Notes under the pieces: generated by a model
Database searches by the model: none
What the model saw: only the letters and a program-made list of their open reading frames with translations
What the model was told of the DNA's origin: nothing
DNA from: Mycolicibacterium iranicum
GTDB taxonomy: Bacteria; Actinomycetota; Actinomycetes; Mycobacteriales; Mycobacteriaceae
DNA: 64,000 nucleotides
Direction of reading: 5' to 3'
NCBI RefSeq assembly: GCF_002101705.1
Contig: NZ_LQPC01000027.1
Coordinates: 1-64,000, forward strand
Position numbers and translations under genes: made by a program
In this document: positions 31,762 to 41,670 of the stretch, piece after piece
Layout of the letters: every line of letters begins with the position of its first letter
Numbering within the stretch: position 1 is the first letter of the stretch

Positions 31762-31806
31762 GGTCGAAGCCTAGGTTCCGCCTGTTAATTCTGTGTTACG
31801 GCGCTG

Positions 31807-33324
31807 CTAGCAGCGCAATCCCGCGGGCGGCGGAGTGGCGTTGGTCAGAAATGCCACGACGGCCGTGTCGACGCAGGCATCGCCGTTGAAGACGACGGTG
31901 TGCTGGGTGCCGGTGAAAGTGATCAGGCTTGCGCCCATCTGGCGCGCCAAGCCGACACCGGCCTCATAGGGCGTCGCGGGATCTCCCGTCGTGGACACCA
32001 CGACCACCTTGCCCGGACCCGGCGACCCGACCTCGCCGACCACCGACGTGGCGGGCACCGGCCACATCGCGCAGACGTCGCGCGGGGCGTACCCGGTGAA
32101 CGTGCCGTAGGACACGAACGGGGCGACCTCGCGTGCGCGGCGGTCAGCCTCGACCCACGTCGCCGGGTCGGTCGGGAATTCGGCGTCCACGCAACGAATC
32201 GCGTTGAATGCGTCCTGGCGGTTCGCATAGTGCCCGTTGCGGTCGCGCTGCTGGTAGTCGTCGGCGAGCAGCAGCAGGTCGCTCGGGTCGGTGCCGCGTT
32301 GCAGGCCCAGCAGACCGCTGGTCAGGTAGGGCCAAAAGCGCTGTGAGTACAGGGCGCTGACCGTGCCTGTCATGGCGTCCTGATAGCTCAGGCCACGGGG
32401 ATCCGGCGTCGGCGCGGGACGCGCGACGAGCGGATTGACGAGCTGCTGGAAACGGGTGACGAATTGGGACGGGTCGGTGCCGAGCGGGCAGCCCGGCGAC
32501 TCGGCGCAGTCCGCCGCGTACTTGTCGAACGCCCGCTGGAAGCCCGCCATCTGGTTGAGGCTTTCGGTGATCGGGTCGAGGCTGGGGTCGACGGCGCCGT
32601 CGAGAACCATGGCGCGGACGCGGTCGGGGTAGCGGGCGGCGTAGACGGCGCCCAACTGGGTGCCATAGGAAAAGCCGAGGTAGTTGATCTGCTCCTCGCC
32701 GAGCGCGTCACGGACGACGTCCATGTCGCGCGCCGCGGTGGCGGTGCCCACGCTGGCGAGGAAGTCAGCCCCCATCCGATTCAGACACCGCGCGGCGAAC
32801 TCGCGCATGACGTCTTCGATGTGGGCCACGCCCGCCGGGCTGTAGTCGGCAAGCGGTTCGGTTCGGTAGGCGTCGAACTCGGCGTCGGTGCGGCAGCGCA
32901 ACTCGGGTGTCGAATGCCCGACGCCTCGGGGATCGATGCCGACGAGGTCGAATCGCCGCAGAATTTCGGTGCCCGCAAGGGCGGAGCCCATCGACGCGAC
33001 GGTGTCCACTGCGGATGCGCCGGGTCCGCCGGGGTTGACGATGAGCACCCCGATCCGCGGTCCGGTCGCCGGAACCTTGATGACGGCGAGCTGGGCCGCA
33101 GCGCCGTCGGGTCGGGCATAGTCGACGGGCACCGCGACCGTTCCGCATTGCGCACTCGGGATCCCCGAGACGTCGCCGACGAATGCCGCGCATGAACTCC
33201 ACACCGGGACAACGGAATACGGCTCGTCGACGGCGAGCGGCGCGGCCGACGCCGAGGGACACAGCGCAGCCGCGATCAGGGCCAGCGCCGCGATCGTCCG
33301 TCCGGCGCGCAGCATGGCAGCCAT
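31807..33324 (-). CDS. Exported alpha/beta hydrolase, CaeB/Rv2223c-like
   Basis: 505 aa; start ATG 33324 (ATG 33315 equally possible). A Sec signal peptide (RTIAALALIAAALCPSASA) precedes a tripeptidyl-aminopeptidase/Hip1-type fold. The oxyanion region reads LIVNPGGPGASAVD. The nucleophile elbow is GFSYGTQLG (Ser in G-x-S-x-G), the Asp region is STTGDPATPYEAG and the His region is GTQHTVVFNGDACVD. Several Cys pairs suggest disulfides. It is adjacent to a close paralogue (33.4-34.9 kb), as Rv2223c is to Rv2224c, from an old tandem duplication. Confidence 0.88.
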   Translation of the reverse strand: MAAMLRAGRTIAALALIAAALCPSASAAPLAVDEPYSVVPVWSSCAAFVGDVSGIPSAQCGTVAVPVDYARPDGAAAQLAVIKVPATGPRIGVLIVNPGGPGASAVDTVASMGSALAGTEILRRFDLVGIDPRGVGHSTPELRCRTDAEFDAYRTEPLADYSPAGVAHIEDVMREFAARCLNRMGADFLASVGTATAARDMDVVRDALGEEQINYLGFSYGTQLGAVYAARYPDRVRAMVLDGAVDPSLDPITESLNQMAGFQRAFDKYAADCAESPGCPLGTDPSQFVTRFQQLVNPLVARPAPTPDPRGLSYQDAMTGTVSALYSQRFWPYLTSGLLGLQRGTDPSDLLLLADDYQQRDRNGHYANRQDAFNAIRCVDAEFPTDPATWVEADRRAREVAPFVSYGTFTGYAPRDVCAMWPVPATSVVGEVGSPGPGKVVVVSTTGDPATPYEAGVGLARQMGASLITFTGTQHTVVFNGDACVDTAVVAFLTNATPPPAGLRC

Positions 33325-33412
33325 CGTTGCATGGAATCGCTGTGGGGGGCGCCCCCTGGAATCCAACAGTGACCGGGCTGTTATCGGGCGTCGAGTTCTC
33401 GGGTCAGCCCCG

Positions 33413-34945
33413 TCAGCACCGGGTGTCCGGGGCCGGGACCGTCACGTCGACCAGGTAGCGGGTGGCGATGTCGTCAATGCAGGAATCGCCCTGCAACGCA
33501 ACGGTGTGCTGGGTGCCCTCATAGGTCACCAGAGTGCCGCCGAGCTGGCGGGCCAGATCGACACCCGCCTGGTAGGGCGTGGCCGGGTCGTTGGTGGTGG
33601 AGATCACCAGGATCGGCGGCAGGCCCGTCACGTTGATCTCGTGCGGGGTGCTCGTCGGCGGGACGGGCCAGAAGCTGCACGTCGACATCGGGGCGAGGCC
33701 GGTGAATTCGCCGTAGGCCATGAACGGTGCAGCCTCTCGGACGCGGCGGTCCTGCTCGACGACGGTGGCGCGGTCGGTGATCGCCGGCTTGTCCACACAG
33801 TTGACGGCGACGCGCACGTCGGTGCCGTTGTTGTAGTGGCCCTGGGCGTCGCGCCCCATGTACAGGTCTGCCAGGGCGAGCATCGTGTCGCCGCGGCCGT
33901 CCTTGATCTCGCTGAGCGCCTTGGTCAGGTGACGCCACAGCCCCGGGGAGTACAGCGGCAGGATGGTGCCGACGATCGAGTCGTTGTAGCTGAGCTTGCG
34001 CGGGTCGGCGGTCTCGGCGGGTGTGTCGACCAGGGGCCATACCAACGAGTGGTACACGTCGACCGCTTTGGCGGGGTCGGTGCCCAGCGGACACGACGGG
34101 TCGATCGCGCAGTCCGCCGCGTAGTCGTCGAACGCCTGCTGGAACGCAGCCGCCTGGCGCACGTCTGCTTCCACCGGGTCGGCGTTCGGGTCGATGGCGC
34201 CGTCAAGGATCATGGCGCGCACGTTCTGGGGGAACTCCTCGGCGTAGCTCGCGCCGATCCTGGTGCCGTACGAATACCCGAGGTATGTCAGCTTCTCGTC
34301 GCCCAGCGCGATCCGGAGGGCATCGAGATCTTTGACCACACTTGCCGTTCCGACGTTGGCGAGGAAGTCTTTGCCCGCCTTGTCGACGCAGCGCTGCACG
34401 AACTCCTTGGTGAGGTTCTCCAGGTGCGCGACGCCTTCGGGCGTGTACTCCACGACGTTGTCCGCGCGCAGCCGGTCGTTGTCGGCATCGCTGTTGCACC
34501 ACACCGCGGGCGTGGAGCTCGCGACGCCGCGGGGATCGAAGCCGACGATGTCGAAGCGCTCGCGCAGCTCCGTGGGCAGGGTCGTCGCCATCGACGCGGC
34601 TGCTTCCTTGCCGGATTTGCCCGGCCCGCCCGGGTTGACGAGAAGTGAACCGATCTTCTCGCCGGTGGCCTTGACGCGGAGCAGACCGATCTGGGCCACA
34701 TCGCCGCTGGGGTCGTCGGCGTTGTCCCAGTCGACGGGGACCGACAGCATGCCGCATTCGGCACCTGGCGGGATTCCGGTCTGATCCGACGCGCCTGCCT
34801 CGCAGGGACCCCACTGGATCGGTGTCCCCGGCCTCGGTACCGCTATCAGCGCGCTGCCTTCCACCACCTCGCTGCAGCCCGCGACGAGCATCACCGGCAG
34901 CGCGAGCAGGAGGCCGGGCCGAACGACCGCGGTCTTGAGCTTCAT
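33413..34945 (-). CDS. caeA: Hip1/CaeA-like exported serine hydrolase lipoprotein
   Basis: 510 aa; ATG 34945 (MKLKTAVVRPG) directly precedes a lipoprotein signal with lipobox LVAGC near residue 22; an in-frame ATG at 34963 is possible. Catalytic elements: LLVNPGGPGKSGKEA, nucleophile Ser in GYSYGTRIGASYAEEFP, STTNDPATPYQAG (Asp/Thr region) and GTQHTVALQGDSC (His). It matches M. tuberculosis Hip1 (Rv2224c), a cell-envelope protease that cleaves GroEL2 and modulates host response. In an environmental species the role is more likely envelope maintenance. Confidence 0.9.
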   Translation of the reverse strand: MKLKTAVVRPGLLLALPVMLVAGCSEVVEGSALIAVPRPGTPIQWGPCEAGASDQTGIPPGAECGMLSVPVDWDNADDPSGDVAQIGLLRVKATGEKIGSLLVNPGGPGKSGKEAAASMATTLPTELRERFDIVGFDPRGVASSTPAVWCNSDADNDRLRADNVVEYTPEGVAHLENLTKEFVQRCVDKAGKDFLANVGTASVVKDLDALRIALGDEKLTYLGYSYGTRIGASYAEEFPQNVRAMILDGAIDPNADPVEADVRQAAAFQQAFDDYAADCAIDPSCPLGTDPAKAVDVYHSLVWPLVDTPAETADPRKLSYNDSIVGTILPLYSPGLWRHLTKALSEIKDGRGDTMLALADLYMGRDAQGHYNNGTDVRVAVNCVDKPAITDRATVVEQDRRVREAAPFMAYGEFTGLAPMSTCSFWPVPPTSTPHEINVTGLPPILVISTTNDPATPYQAGVDLARQLGGTLVTYEGTQHTVALQGDSCIDDIATRYLVDVTVPAPDTRC

Positions 34946-35008
34946 GGAAAGACATGCTGCCATGAACGGGCATCTGCGCTGGCGAGGCGCGTGGCCGCGC
35001 GCTGGAGG

Positions 35009-36403
35009 CTAGCGCGTCGCCGCGAGCAACTCTTTCAGTGCAGCGTCGAATCCGTCCGCCATGTCCCAGAGGTCCGGTACCAGTTCCGGGCACGACACGA
35101 TCCCGACGTCGAGGTTGCCCGACAGCGACATGACCGTCATGTTCAGCCCCGAGCCGTGGAAGATCGGACCGAGCGGATACATCGCTTTGACCTGGCATCC
35201 GAGCATGAACAGCTGTCCCTGCGGGCCGGGCACGTTGGAGACGACGAGGTTGTGCACCGGGCGGGCTCCGCTGAGCCTGCTGCTCGCGTAAACCCGCATC
35301 GCGGCGCCGAACACCGCCGGCGCCGCGAACTGCGTCCAATCCTGCAGCAGGGTCGCCGATATCGCAGAACTGTGTTGTTTGGCAATGGAATTCGCTTGCG
35401 CAATGGCGCGGAGCCGCTCGGCGGGATCGTCGATGCCGGTTTCCAGCTTGGCGAACATGCCCGAAACCTGGTTGCGCCCAGGCCGATCGGACTTCTCGTG
35501 CACCGAGACGGGGACCATGGCCACCAGCGAGTTCTCCGGCAGTTGTCCGTGGTCGAGGAGGAATGTGCGCAGCACCCCGGAGACCAGGGCCATCACCACG
35601 TCGTTGACCTTGACGCCGAAGTGGTTTTTGACCGTCTTGATGTCTTCGAGGTCGAGCTGGGCGAAGGCGACATTGCGATGACTGGTCACGTTGGCGTTGA
35701 ACACGGTTTTCGGGGCGGCGAACGGCGGGGCCATCGTCAGTCCGCTGCGCGCGCGTCTCACGGTGTCGACAACCGTGGCCACGGTGTTGGGCACGACGCT
35801 GACGAGCTTGAGCGGCCGGGCGGCGAAGCGCACCGCGCCGCTGACGGCGATCTCCAGCTCGCTTCCGCCTCCCGGCCCATCCACCGGATCGGGCGGCGGC
35901 GCGTCCGGCCCTGTCGTGCAGAGCTTCGACATCAGGTTCGCGCCCGTGACGCCGTCAACAGCGGCATGGTGGACCTTCGTCATCACCGCAATGCGCTCGC
36001 CGCCCTGCGCTGCGCTGACACCGCCGACGTTCTCGATCACCCACATCTCCCAGAGCGGGCGTGCCCGGTCCAGCGGGAGCGAGGCGATGTGACCGCAGAT
36101 CTCGGCGAGTTCGTTGCGCCCGCCCGGGGACGGCAGACCGATGCGGTGGACGTGGCGGTCCACGTCAAAGTCGTTGTCCTCCAACCATACCGGGTGATCT
36201 AGGTTGAACGGGGTGTCGGCGATCCGCTCACGGAACTCGGGCATCGCCCGGATGCGCAGCGACAGCTGGTCGCGAAGTTTGTCGAACGTGTAGCCGCCGG
36301 GCATCGTGGTGGTGTCGAGCTCGAGAATGGAGCACACGTGCAGCGGCTGAGCGGCGGTTTCGAGATAGAGGAAGCTGGCGTCCAGTCCGCTGAGCCGTTG
36401 CAT
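35009..36403 (-). CDS. Wax ester synthase/diacylglycerol acyltransferase (WS/DGAT)
   Basis: 464 aa, ATG 36403 (MQRLSGLDASFLYLET, the usual family start). The catalytic motif HHAAVDGVTG (HHxxxDG) is near residue 138. Other family blocks are PLWEMWVIENV, GVKVNDVVMALVSG, LVAMVPVSVH and a C-terminal NLVVSNVPGPQGQLFMLG. These enzymes acylate diacylglycerol or fatty alcohols for lipid storage. It is inserted between the hip1-like gene and panB, which are neighbours in M. tuberculosis. Confidence 0.9.
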   Translation of the reverse strand: MQRLSGLDASFLYLETAAQPLHVCSILELDTTTMPGGYTFDKLRDQLSLRIRAMPEFRERIADTPFNLDHPVWLEDNDFDVDRHVHRIGLPSPGGRNELAEICGHIASLPLDRARPLWEMWVIENVGGVSAAQGGERIAVMTKVHHAAVDGVTGANLMSKLCTTGPDAPPPDPVDGPGGGSELEIAVSGAVRFAARPLKLVSVVPNTVATVVDTVRRARSGLTMAPPFAAPKTVFNANVTSHRNVAFAQLDLEDIKTVKNHFGVKVNDVVMALVSGVLRTFLLDHGQLPENSLVAMVPVSVHEKSDRPGRNQVSGMFAKLETGIDDPAERLRAIAQANSIAKQHSSAISATLLQDWTQFAAPAVFGAAMRVYASSRLSGARPVHNLVVSNVPGPQGQLFMLGCQVKAMYPLGPIFHGSGLNMTVMSLSGNLDVGIVSCPELVPDLWDMADGFDAALKELLAATR

Positions 36404-36562
36404 GTCGAGATGGTATGCCCACCCACCTGGGGTGTGAGCAAATCCACTTAACGCGCTGTTCAACTTCTGGTGACGTGGTGGCAGACTTGTTGTGTCAGCG
36501 AACCCGGGGACCGTCTACGGCCACGAGGATTCACAACGACCGAACCCGATGAGGGGACAACG

Positions 36563-37405
36563 ATGTCTGAGCAGACCGTCTATGGTGCTGTCGTCGAGAC
36601 CTCCAAGCCGCGCGTGAAAGTGCGAACTCACCACCTCCACAAGTGGAAGTCCGAAGGCCACAAGTGGGCCATGCTGACCGCGTACGACTATTCGACTGCC
36701 GCGGTGTTCGATGAGGCCGAGATTCCGGTGCTCCTGGTCGGCGATTCGGCCGCCAACGTCGTCTACGGCTACGACACCACCGTGCCGGTGACCGTTGACG
36801 AACTCATTCCGCTGATCCGCGGCGTCGTACGGGGCGCTCCGCACGCGCTTGTCATCGCCGACCTACCGTTCGGCAGCTATGAAGCCGGTCCTGCGCAGGC
36901 ACTGGCGACCGCCACCCGCATGCTCAAGGAGACCGGCGCGCACGCGGTGAAACTCGAAGGCGGTGAGCGCGTCGCCGATCAGATCGCGGCGATCACCGCG
37001 GCCGGCATCCCGGTGATGGCGCACATCGGTTTCACCCCGCAGAGCGTCAACGGCCTCGGCGGCTTCCGCGTCCAGGGCCGCGGTGACGCCGCCGAGCAGA
37101 CCATCCACGACGCGATCGCCGTTCAGGAAGCCGGCGCTTTCGCGGTGGTGATGGAGATGGTCCCCGCGGAGCTGGCCACCCAGATCACCGGCAAGCTGAC
37201 GATCCCGACCGTCGGGATCGGAGCGGGACCAAACTGCGACGCGCAGGTCCTCGTGTGGCAGGACATGGCCGGCATGACCAACGGCAAGACGGCGAAGTTC
37301 GTCAAGAGATTCGGCGAGGTGGGTGACGAATTGCGCCGCGCCGCCTCTGACTACGCCCAGGAAGTGGCCACCGGAGTCTTCCCCGCCGAGGAGCACTCCT
37401 ACTAG
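36563..37405 (+). CDS. panB: 3-methyl-2-oxobutanoate hydroxymethyltransferase
   Basis: 280 aa, ATG 36563 with GAGGGG 6 nt upstream. The first committed step of pantothenate synthesis, using methylene-THF and ketoisovalerate (the IlvE keto acid). Visible blocks are [56 protein letters not shown] and [18 protein letters not shown], which contains the catalytic/binding residues of the TIM barrel. The N-terminal 25 residues are the usual mycobacterial extension. Equivalent to Rv2225. Confidence 0.95.
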   Translation: MSEQTVYGAVVETSKPRVKVRTHHLHKWKSEGHKWAMLTAYDYSTAAVFDEAEIPVLLVGDSAANVVYGYDTTVPVTVDELIPLIRGVVRGAPHALVIADLPFGSYEAGPAQALATATRMLKETGAHAVKLEGGERVADQIAAITAAGIPVMAHIGFTPQSVNGLGGFRVQGRGDAAEQTIHDAIAVQEAGAFAVVMEMVPAELATQITGKLTIPTVGIGAGPNCDAQVLVWQDMAGMTNGKTAKFVKRFGEVGDELRRAASDYAQEVATGVFPAEEHSY

Positions 37406-37413
37406 GCAGCGGG

Positions 37414-38193
37414 TCAGCCGAATTCGGGTTTGCGCTTCGCCAGGAACGCGTCGACGCCTTCGCGTCCGTCGGCCGACTCTGCGCGTTGGGCGATCAAGCG
37501 GCCCTCAAGCTCCATCTGCTCTTCCAAGCCGTTGGAGAACGTGCCGAGCAGCAGCGCCTTGATGCCGCCGTTGGACCCGGCCGCCGTCGCCGCCATCTTC
37601 TCGGCGAGCTCGTCGGCGCGTTCGGCCAGTGCAGCGTCGGCGACGACCTCGGTGACCAGCCCCCACCGGTACGCTTCGTCGGCAGACAGCGTTCGGTTGG
37701 TGAGCATCAGCTCCTTGGTCTTGGCGATGCCGACGAGCCGCGGCAGGTAGTACGACGAGCTGCCGTCCGGGCTGAGTCCGACGCGGGTGTAAGCCATCGT
37801 GAACGATGCCGATTCAGCGGCCAGCACCAGGTCGCCGATGACTGCCAGCGAGAAGCCGGCACCCGCTGCGGTGCCGTTCACAGCCGTGATGACCACGGCG
37901 TCCATCCGCGCGAACGTAGCGATGGCGCGGTGCAGGTCGTCGGCAACACCTTTGATGTGCCGTCCCCGGCTCGGCGCCGCCGCGAAGTCCTTGAGGTCGC
38001 CGCCCGCGCAGAAGAACCGGCCCGCCCCCGTGACGACGACGACCTTTGTCGCCGGGGTGTCGCAGCGCGCCGCGGCGTCGGCGAGTTCCCGAGTCATGGT
38101 GTCGTTCATGCCGTTTGCGGCGTCGGGCCGATTCAGTGTGATTCGGGCGACGGGGCCGGCTTGCTCGAGGGTGATGGTCTGGTAGTCAGTCAC
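37414..38193 (-). CDS. Enoyl-CoA hydratase/isomerase family protein
   Basis: 259 aa, GTG 38193. It has the crotonase fold: RITLNRPDAANGMND, oxyanion hole at FFCAGGDLKDFAAAP and VNGTAAGAGFSLAVIGDLVLAAESASF, then SPDGSSSYYLPRLVG. The position of the usual second catalytic Glu reads Asp (SPDGSSS), and the first is replaced in GTAAGAG, so this may be an isomerase or a non-hydratase member. It lies 24 bp downstream of the FAAL-type ligase on the same strand, suggesting joint fatty-acid handling. Confidence 0.88.
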   Translation of the reverse strand: MTDYQTITLEQAGPVARITLNRPDAANGMNDTMTRELADAAARCDTPATKVVVVTGAGRFFCAGGDLKDFAAAPSRGRHIKGVADDLHRAIATFARMDAVVITAVNGTAAGAGFSLAVIGDLVLAAESASFTMAYTRVGLSPDGSSSYYLPRLVGIAKTKELMLTNRTLSADEAYRWGLVTEVVADAALAERADELAEKMAATAAGSNGGIKALLLGTFSNGLEEQMELEGRLIAQRAESADGREGVDAFLAKRKPEFG

Positions 38194-38217
38194 ACCCCGG
38201 ACTGTAACGTCCGGGGA

Positions 38218-39999
38218 TCAGAGAGTGCCGTCGAGATAGCGCCCCCGGCAAGCGCGACGCGCGAGCTTGCCACTACTGGTCCGCGGAATCACCCCTGCAG
38301 CAACGAGTTTGACTTCTTTTACCGGCACCGCGTGTCGGCGGGACACTTCGGCGCGGATCGCCTCTTGGATCGGGGCTGCGTCCGCACGGCCCGCGCCGGG
38401 CGCACGTTCGGCCACGATCACGACCTCTTCACGCCCGTTCCCGGGAACCGAGAAAGCAGCGACGAACCCCGCCCGCACCGATTTGGACGCGCCCGCGGCG
38501 GTGGATTCAATGTCCTGCGGGTAGTGGTTGCGGCCGTCGACGATGATGAGGTCCTTGAGGCGGCCGGTGATGTAGAGGTGCCCGTCGAGGTAGACACCGA
38601 GGTCTCCGGTGCGAAGCCACAGCGCGGACTCGGCGGAACCCTCGGCGTGGCTGCCGTGCAACAGGCGCGATTGAAGCTTGTTGTGGAACGTCAACTCCGT
38701 CTCTTCGGGACGCCCGAAGTACCCGCGGCCGATGTTGTCGCCGTGAAGCCAGATCTCTCCGACTCTGCCGTCGGGCAGCTCGGACTCGGTGGCCGAATCG
38801 ACGATCACTGCCCACTGACTGCGCGCCACGGTGCCGCACGAGACCTGAATGGCCGCGTCGGGGTGGTCGGCGTCGACGGGCACAGCGCGGCCCATGGTGA
38901 GCTGGCGGCGATCGAGGTGGATCAGTGTGGGCTCCGCGTCCGGAGCGGTCGTCGAGACGAACAGGGTCGCTTCGGCCATCCCGTACGACGGTTTGATCAC
39001 CGTCGGCGCCAAGCCGTACGGTGCGAATGCTTCGTTGAACGCGGTGATGGCGGCGACGCTCACCGGCTCGGACCCGTTGATCAACCCTTTGACGTTGCTG
39101 AGGTCGAGCGGTTCGCCCTGGGGCGGCAAACCGCGTTGCGCGGCGAGCGCGAACGCGAAGTTGGGCGCCGCTGCGAACGTCGGACGGTCCGAGGCGCCGA
39201 GTTCACGGATCCACCGGAAGGGGCGGCGCACGAATGCCACTGGGGACATCAGCGTGAGGTAACCGCCCGCGAGCGCCGGAAACATGATCATCAGCAGGCC
39301 CATGTCGTGGAACAGGGGCAGCCAGCTGACGCTGTCGATGTCGGGATCCAGGCCGACCGAGGCGATCATCTGCACGACGTTTGTGCATGCCGAGCGGTGT
39401 GTGATCTCGACGCCGGCCGGTGCGCGGGTGGAGCCCGAGGTGTACTGCAGGTAGGCGACGTCGTCGGTGTGCAGTTGCGCCGGCTCGAACCCGGCGCCGA
39501 TCGCGTCGGGCACGGCGTCCACGGCGATGACGCGCGGTCGGTGATCCCGGGGCAATGCGCGAAGGAATTCACGCACGGATTCCGCGGCGGCGCTGGTCGT
39601 CAGCAGCACCGAGGGCGTGGCGTCAGCGAGCACCGCGTCGAGCCGCTCGGTGTGGCCGGGCAGTTCGGGGGCGAACAGTGGTACCGCGATGGTGCCGGCC
39701 TGAATCGCGGCGAAAAAGCCGATGATGTACTCGACGCCCTGGGGAGCCACGATGGCAACGCGGTCGCCGGGTGTGGTCACCTGCCGCAATCGGGCGCCGA
39801 CGGCCCGCAGGCGCGACAGTAGCTGGGTCCAGGTCAGCTCGACGGTTTGGTCGTGATCGAAGTCCAGATACCGATATGCAGGCGTGTCACGCAGTTCGGC
39901 GGCGTTGCGATCCAGGAACGCGGTCAGCGTGGTTCCAGCCGGAATCGCGATGGCACCGTCGTCGTCCAGATAGTCGTCGAGCCTCATCCCTAGACTCAT
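38218..39999 (-). CDS. Fatty-acyl-AMP ligase (FadD, FAAL type)
   Basis: 593 aa, ATG 39999 (MRLDDYL at 39987 is an alternative; neither has a good RBS). It is an adenylate-forming enzyme: P-loop-like YLQYTSGSTRAPAGVEITH near residue 155, SWLPLFHDMGLL, YGMAEATLF, LRTGDLGVYLDGHLYITGRLKDLIIVDGRNHYPQDIE, and catalytic Lys near the end in PRTSSGKLARRACR. The HDMGL block and HYPQDIE read like the FAAL subgroup, which activates fatty acids as AMP esters for transfer to polyketide synthases or other carriers rather than CoA. No polyketide synthase is nearby. Confidence 0.88.
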   Translation of the reverse strand: MSLGMRLDDYLDDDGAIAIPAGTTLTAFLDRNAAELRDTPAYRYLDFDHDQTVELTWTQLLSRLRAVGARLRQVTTPGDRVAIVAPQGVEYIIGFFAAIQAGTIAVPLFAPELPGHTERLDAVLADATPSVLLTTSAAAESVREFLRALPRDHRPRVIAVDAVPDAIGAGFEPAQLHTDDVAYLQYTSGSTRAPAGVEITHRSACTNVVQMIASVGLDPDIDSVSWLPLFHDMGLLMIMFPALAGGYLTLMSPVAFVRRPFRWIRELGASDRPTFAAAPNFAFALAAQRGLPPQGEPLDLSNVKGLINGSEPVSVAAITAFNEAFAPYGLAPTVIKPSYGMAEATLFVSTTAPDAEPTLIHLDRRQLTMGRAVPVDADHPDAAIQVSCGTVARSQWAVIVDSATESELPDGRVGEIWLHGDNIGRGYFGRPEETELTFHNKLQSRLLHGSHAEGSAESALWLRTGDLGVYLDGHLYITGRLKDLIIVDGRNHYPQDIESTAAGASKSVRAGFVAAFSVPGNGREEVVIVAERAPGAGRADAAPIQEAIRAEVSRRHAVPVKEVKLVAAGVIPRTSSGKLARRACRGRYLDGTL

Positions 40000-40151
40000 A
40001 AAAAAATTGTAAGAGATGCTGGCGCAAAATCATGCCAACACACCGCTTCGCATTGAAAAATGATCTTGGTGCCGAGCCATGGTTCAGAGCGGCGCCTTCA
40101 TCTCCGTATGGCAGGCTATGGTCCCCGACCGCGCCAGAGACATAGGTGACC

Positions 40152-41660
40152 ATGGCCCCGAAATCGCCCGAAACCTCCAGGTACACGGAGACCGAGCGCA
40201 AGTTTGAGGTGGTCGAGTCCACCGTCTCCCCGTCTTTCGAAGGGTTGTCGTCGGTCGCCCGTATCGAGCGGTCGCCGTCACAGTCTCTGGCAGCTGTGTA
40301 CTTCGACACGCCCGATCGTGACCTGGCCCGGAACAAGATCACGCTGCGCAGGCGGACCGGCGGGACCGACGCGGGGTGGCACCTGAAGTTGCCGGCGGGT
40401 GCCGATACCCGCACGGAAGTGCACGCCCCGCTCGAAGGGGACGCGGCGCAGGTGCCTGAGAGCCTTCGCGATGTCGTGCTGGCGATCGTGCGGGATCGCC
40501 CACTGGCACCGGTCGCGCGCATCAACACGACCAGGATCGTCGAGTTGTTGTACGGGCCCGACGGTGCCCCGTTGGCCGAGTTCTGCGACGACCAGGTGAC
40601 CGCGAGCGCCGAAGGTGGCGAGGAGCAGTTCTGGCGCGAATGGGAGCTCGAGCTCAAGCCCGGCACCGACACCGCCGTATTCGACCGGCTGACCAACAGG
40701 CTGCTTGATGCGGGGGCGGTGCCGGCCGGTCACGGGTCAAAGCTGGCCAGGGTTCTCGCGACAAGCACCCCGGAGTCCGAGGAAAGCCCTGGGACGGCCC
40801 CGACGGAGTCGACCGACCCCGCCCGCCGGGCCGTGGCGCAGCACGTGGCCGAACTGATCGAGTGGGACCGCGCGGTTCGCTCCGACGTGTGGGATTCGGT
40901 CCATCAAATGCGGGTGACGACCCGCAAGATCCGTAGCCTGCTGCAATCTTCGGAAGGCTCGTTCGACATCGCCGACCACGAGTGGATCCTCGACGAGTTG
41001 CGGGAGCTCGCGGCGGTCCTCGGCGTGGCCCGCGACGCAGAGGTTCTGGCCGAGCGCTACGAGCGTGCGATCGATGCGCTGCCCGAGTCCAATGTGCGGG
41101 GCCCGGTGCGGGAGCGGCTCGTGGAAGGCGCCAAGAAGCGGTACCAGATGGGTTGGAAACGCTCGCTGACCGCCATGCGCTCCCAGCGCTACTTCCGCCT
41201 CCTCGACGCGCTCGAAGCGCTGGTCGCCTCCGATCCCGCTCCGTCTGCTACCGGCGAGGAACCCGCACAGCTGACGATCGATTCGGCGTACAAGCGAGTC
41301 CGCAAGGCGGCCAAGGCGGCGCGCACTGCGGCGGAGGATCCCGACGTGAGCGTCGAGGACTCGAACGAAGCGTTGCATCGAATTCGTAAGCGCGCCAAAG
41401 CTCTTCGCTATACCGCCGCCGCTACGGGCGAAGCGAAGGTGGCCGACCGCGCCAAGGCCATTCAGTCGCTTCTGGGCGACCACCAGGACAGCGTCGTGAG
41501 CCGGACCCATCTGAGCCGTCAGGCGGAGGTCGCACACGCCGCCGGCGAGGACACGTTCACCTATGGCCTGCTGTATCAGTTGGAGGACGATCTGGCCCGC
41601 CGCTGCGAGGAACAGATCGAGGATGCGCTCAAGGCGCTCGACAAGTCGGTCAAGTCCTGA
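40152..41660 (+). CDS. CYTH-CHAD domain protein
   Basis: 502 aa; ATG 40152 (an in-frame GTG at 40146 is possible). The N-terminal CYTH (triphosphate tunnel) domain shows ETERKFEV (ExExK) at about residues 13-20, then YFDTPDRDLARNKITLRRRTGG and GWHLKLP. The C-terminal CHAD domain (about 230-500) is an all-helical bundle with His-rich signature positions (VHQMRVTTRKIRSLL, LHRIRKRAKALRYTAA). CHAD domains bind inorganic polyphosphate. Equivalent to Rv2226; role in polyphosphate or triphosphate metabolism inferred. Confidence 0.93.
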   Translation: MAPKSPETSRYTETERKFEVVESTVSPSFEGLSSVARIERSPSQSLAAVYFDTPDRDLARNKITLRRRTGGTDAGWHLKLPAGADTRTEVHAPLEGDAAQVPESLRDVVLAIVRDRPLAPVARINTTRIVELLYGPDGAPLAEFCDDQVTASAEGGEEQFWREWELELKPGTDTAVFDRLTNRLLDAGAVPAGHGSKLARVLATSTPESEESPGTAPTESTDPARRAVAQHVAELIEWDRAVRSDVWDSVHQMRVTTRKIRSLLQSSEGSFDIADHEWILDELRELAAVLGVARDAEVLAERYERAIDALPESNVRGPVRERLVEGAKKRYQMGWKRSLTAMRSQRYFRLLDALEALVASDPAPSATGEEPAQLTIDSAYKRVRKAAKAARTAAEDPDVSVEDSNEALHRIRKRAKALRYTAAATGEAKVADRAKAIQSLLGDHQDSVVSRTHLSRQAEVAHAAGEDTFTYGLLYQLEDDLARRCEEQIEDALKALDKSVKS

Positions 41661-41670
41661 GCACGCCCGA

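Noticed and set aside
37486..39822. 778-aa plus-strand open frame
   Set aside because: Antisense of the enoyl-CoA hydratase and FAAL genes; no family features.
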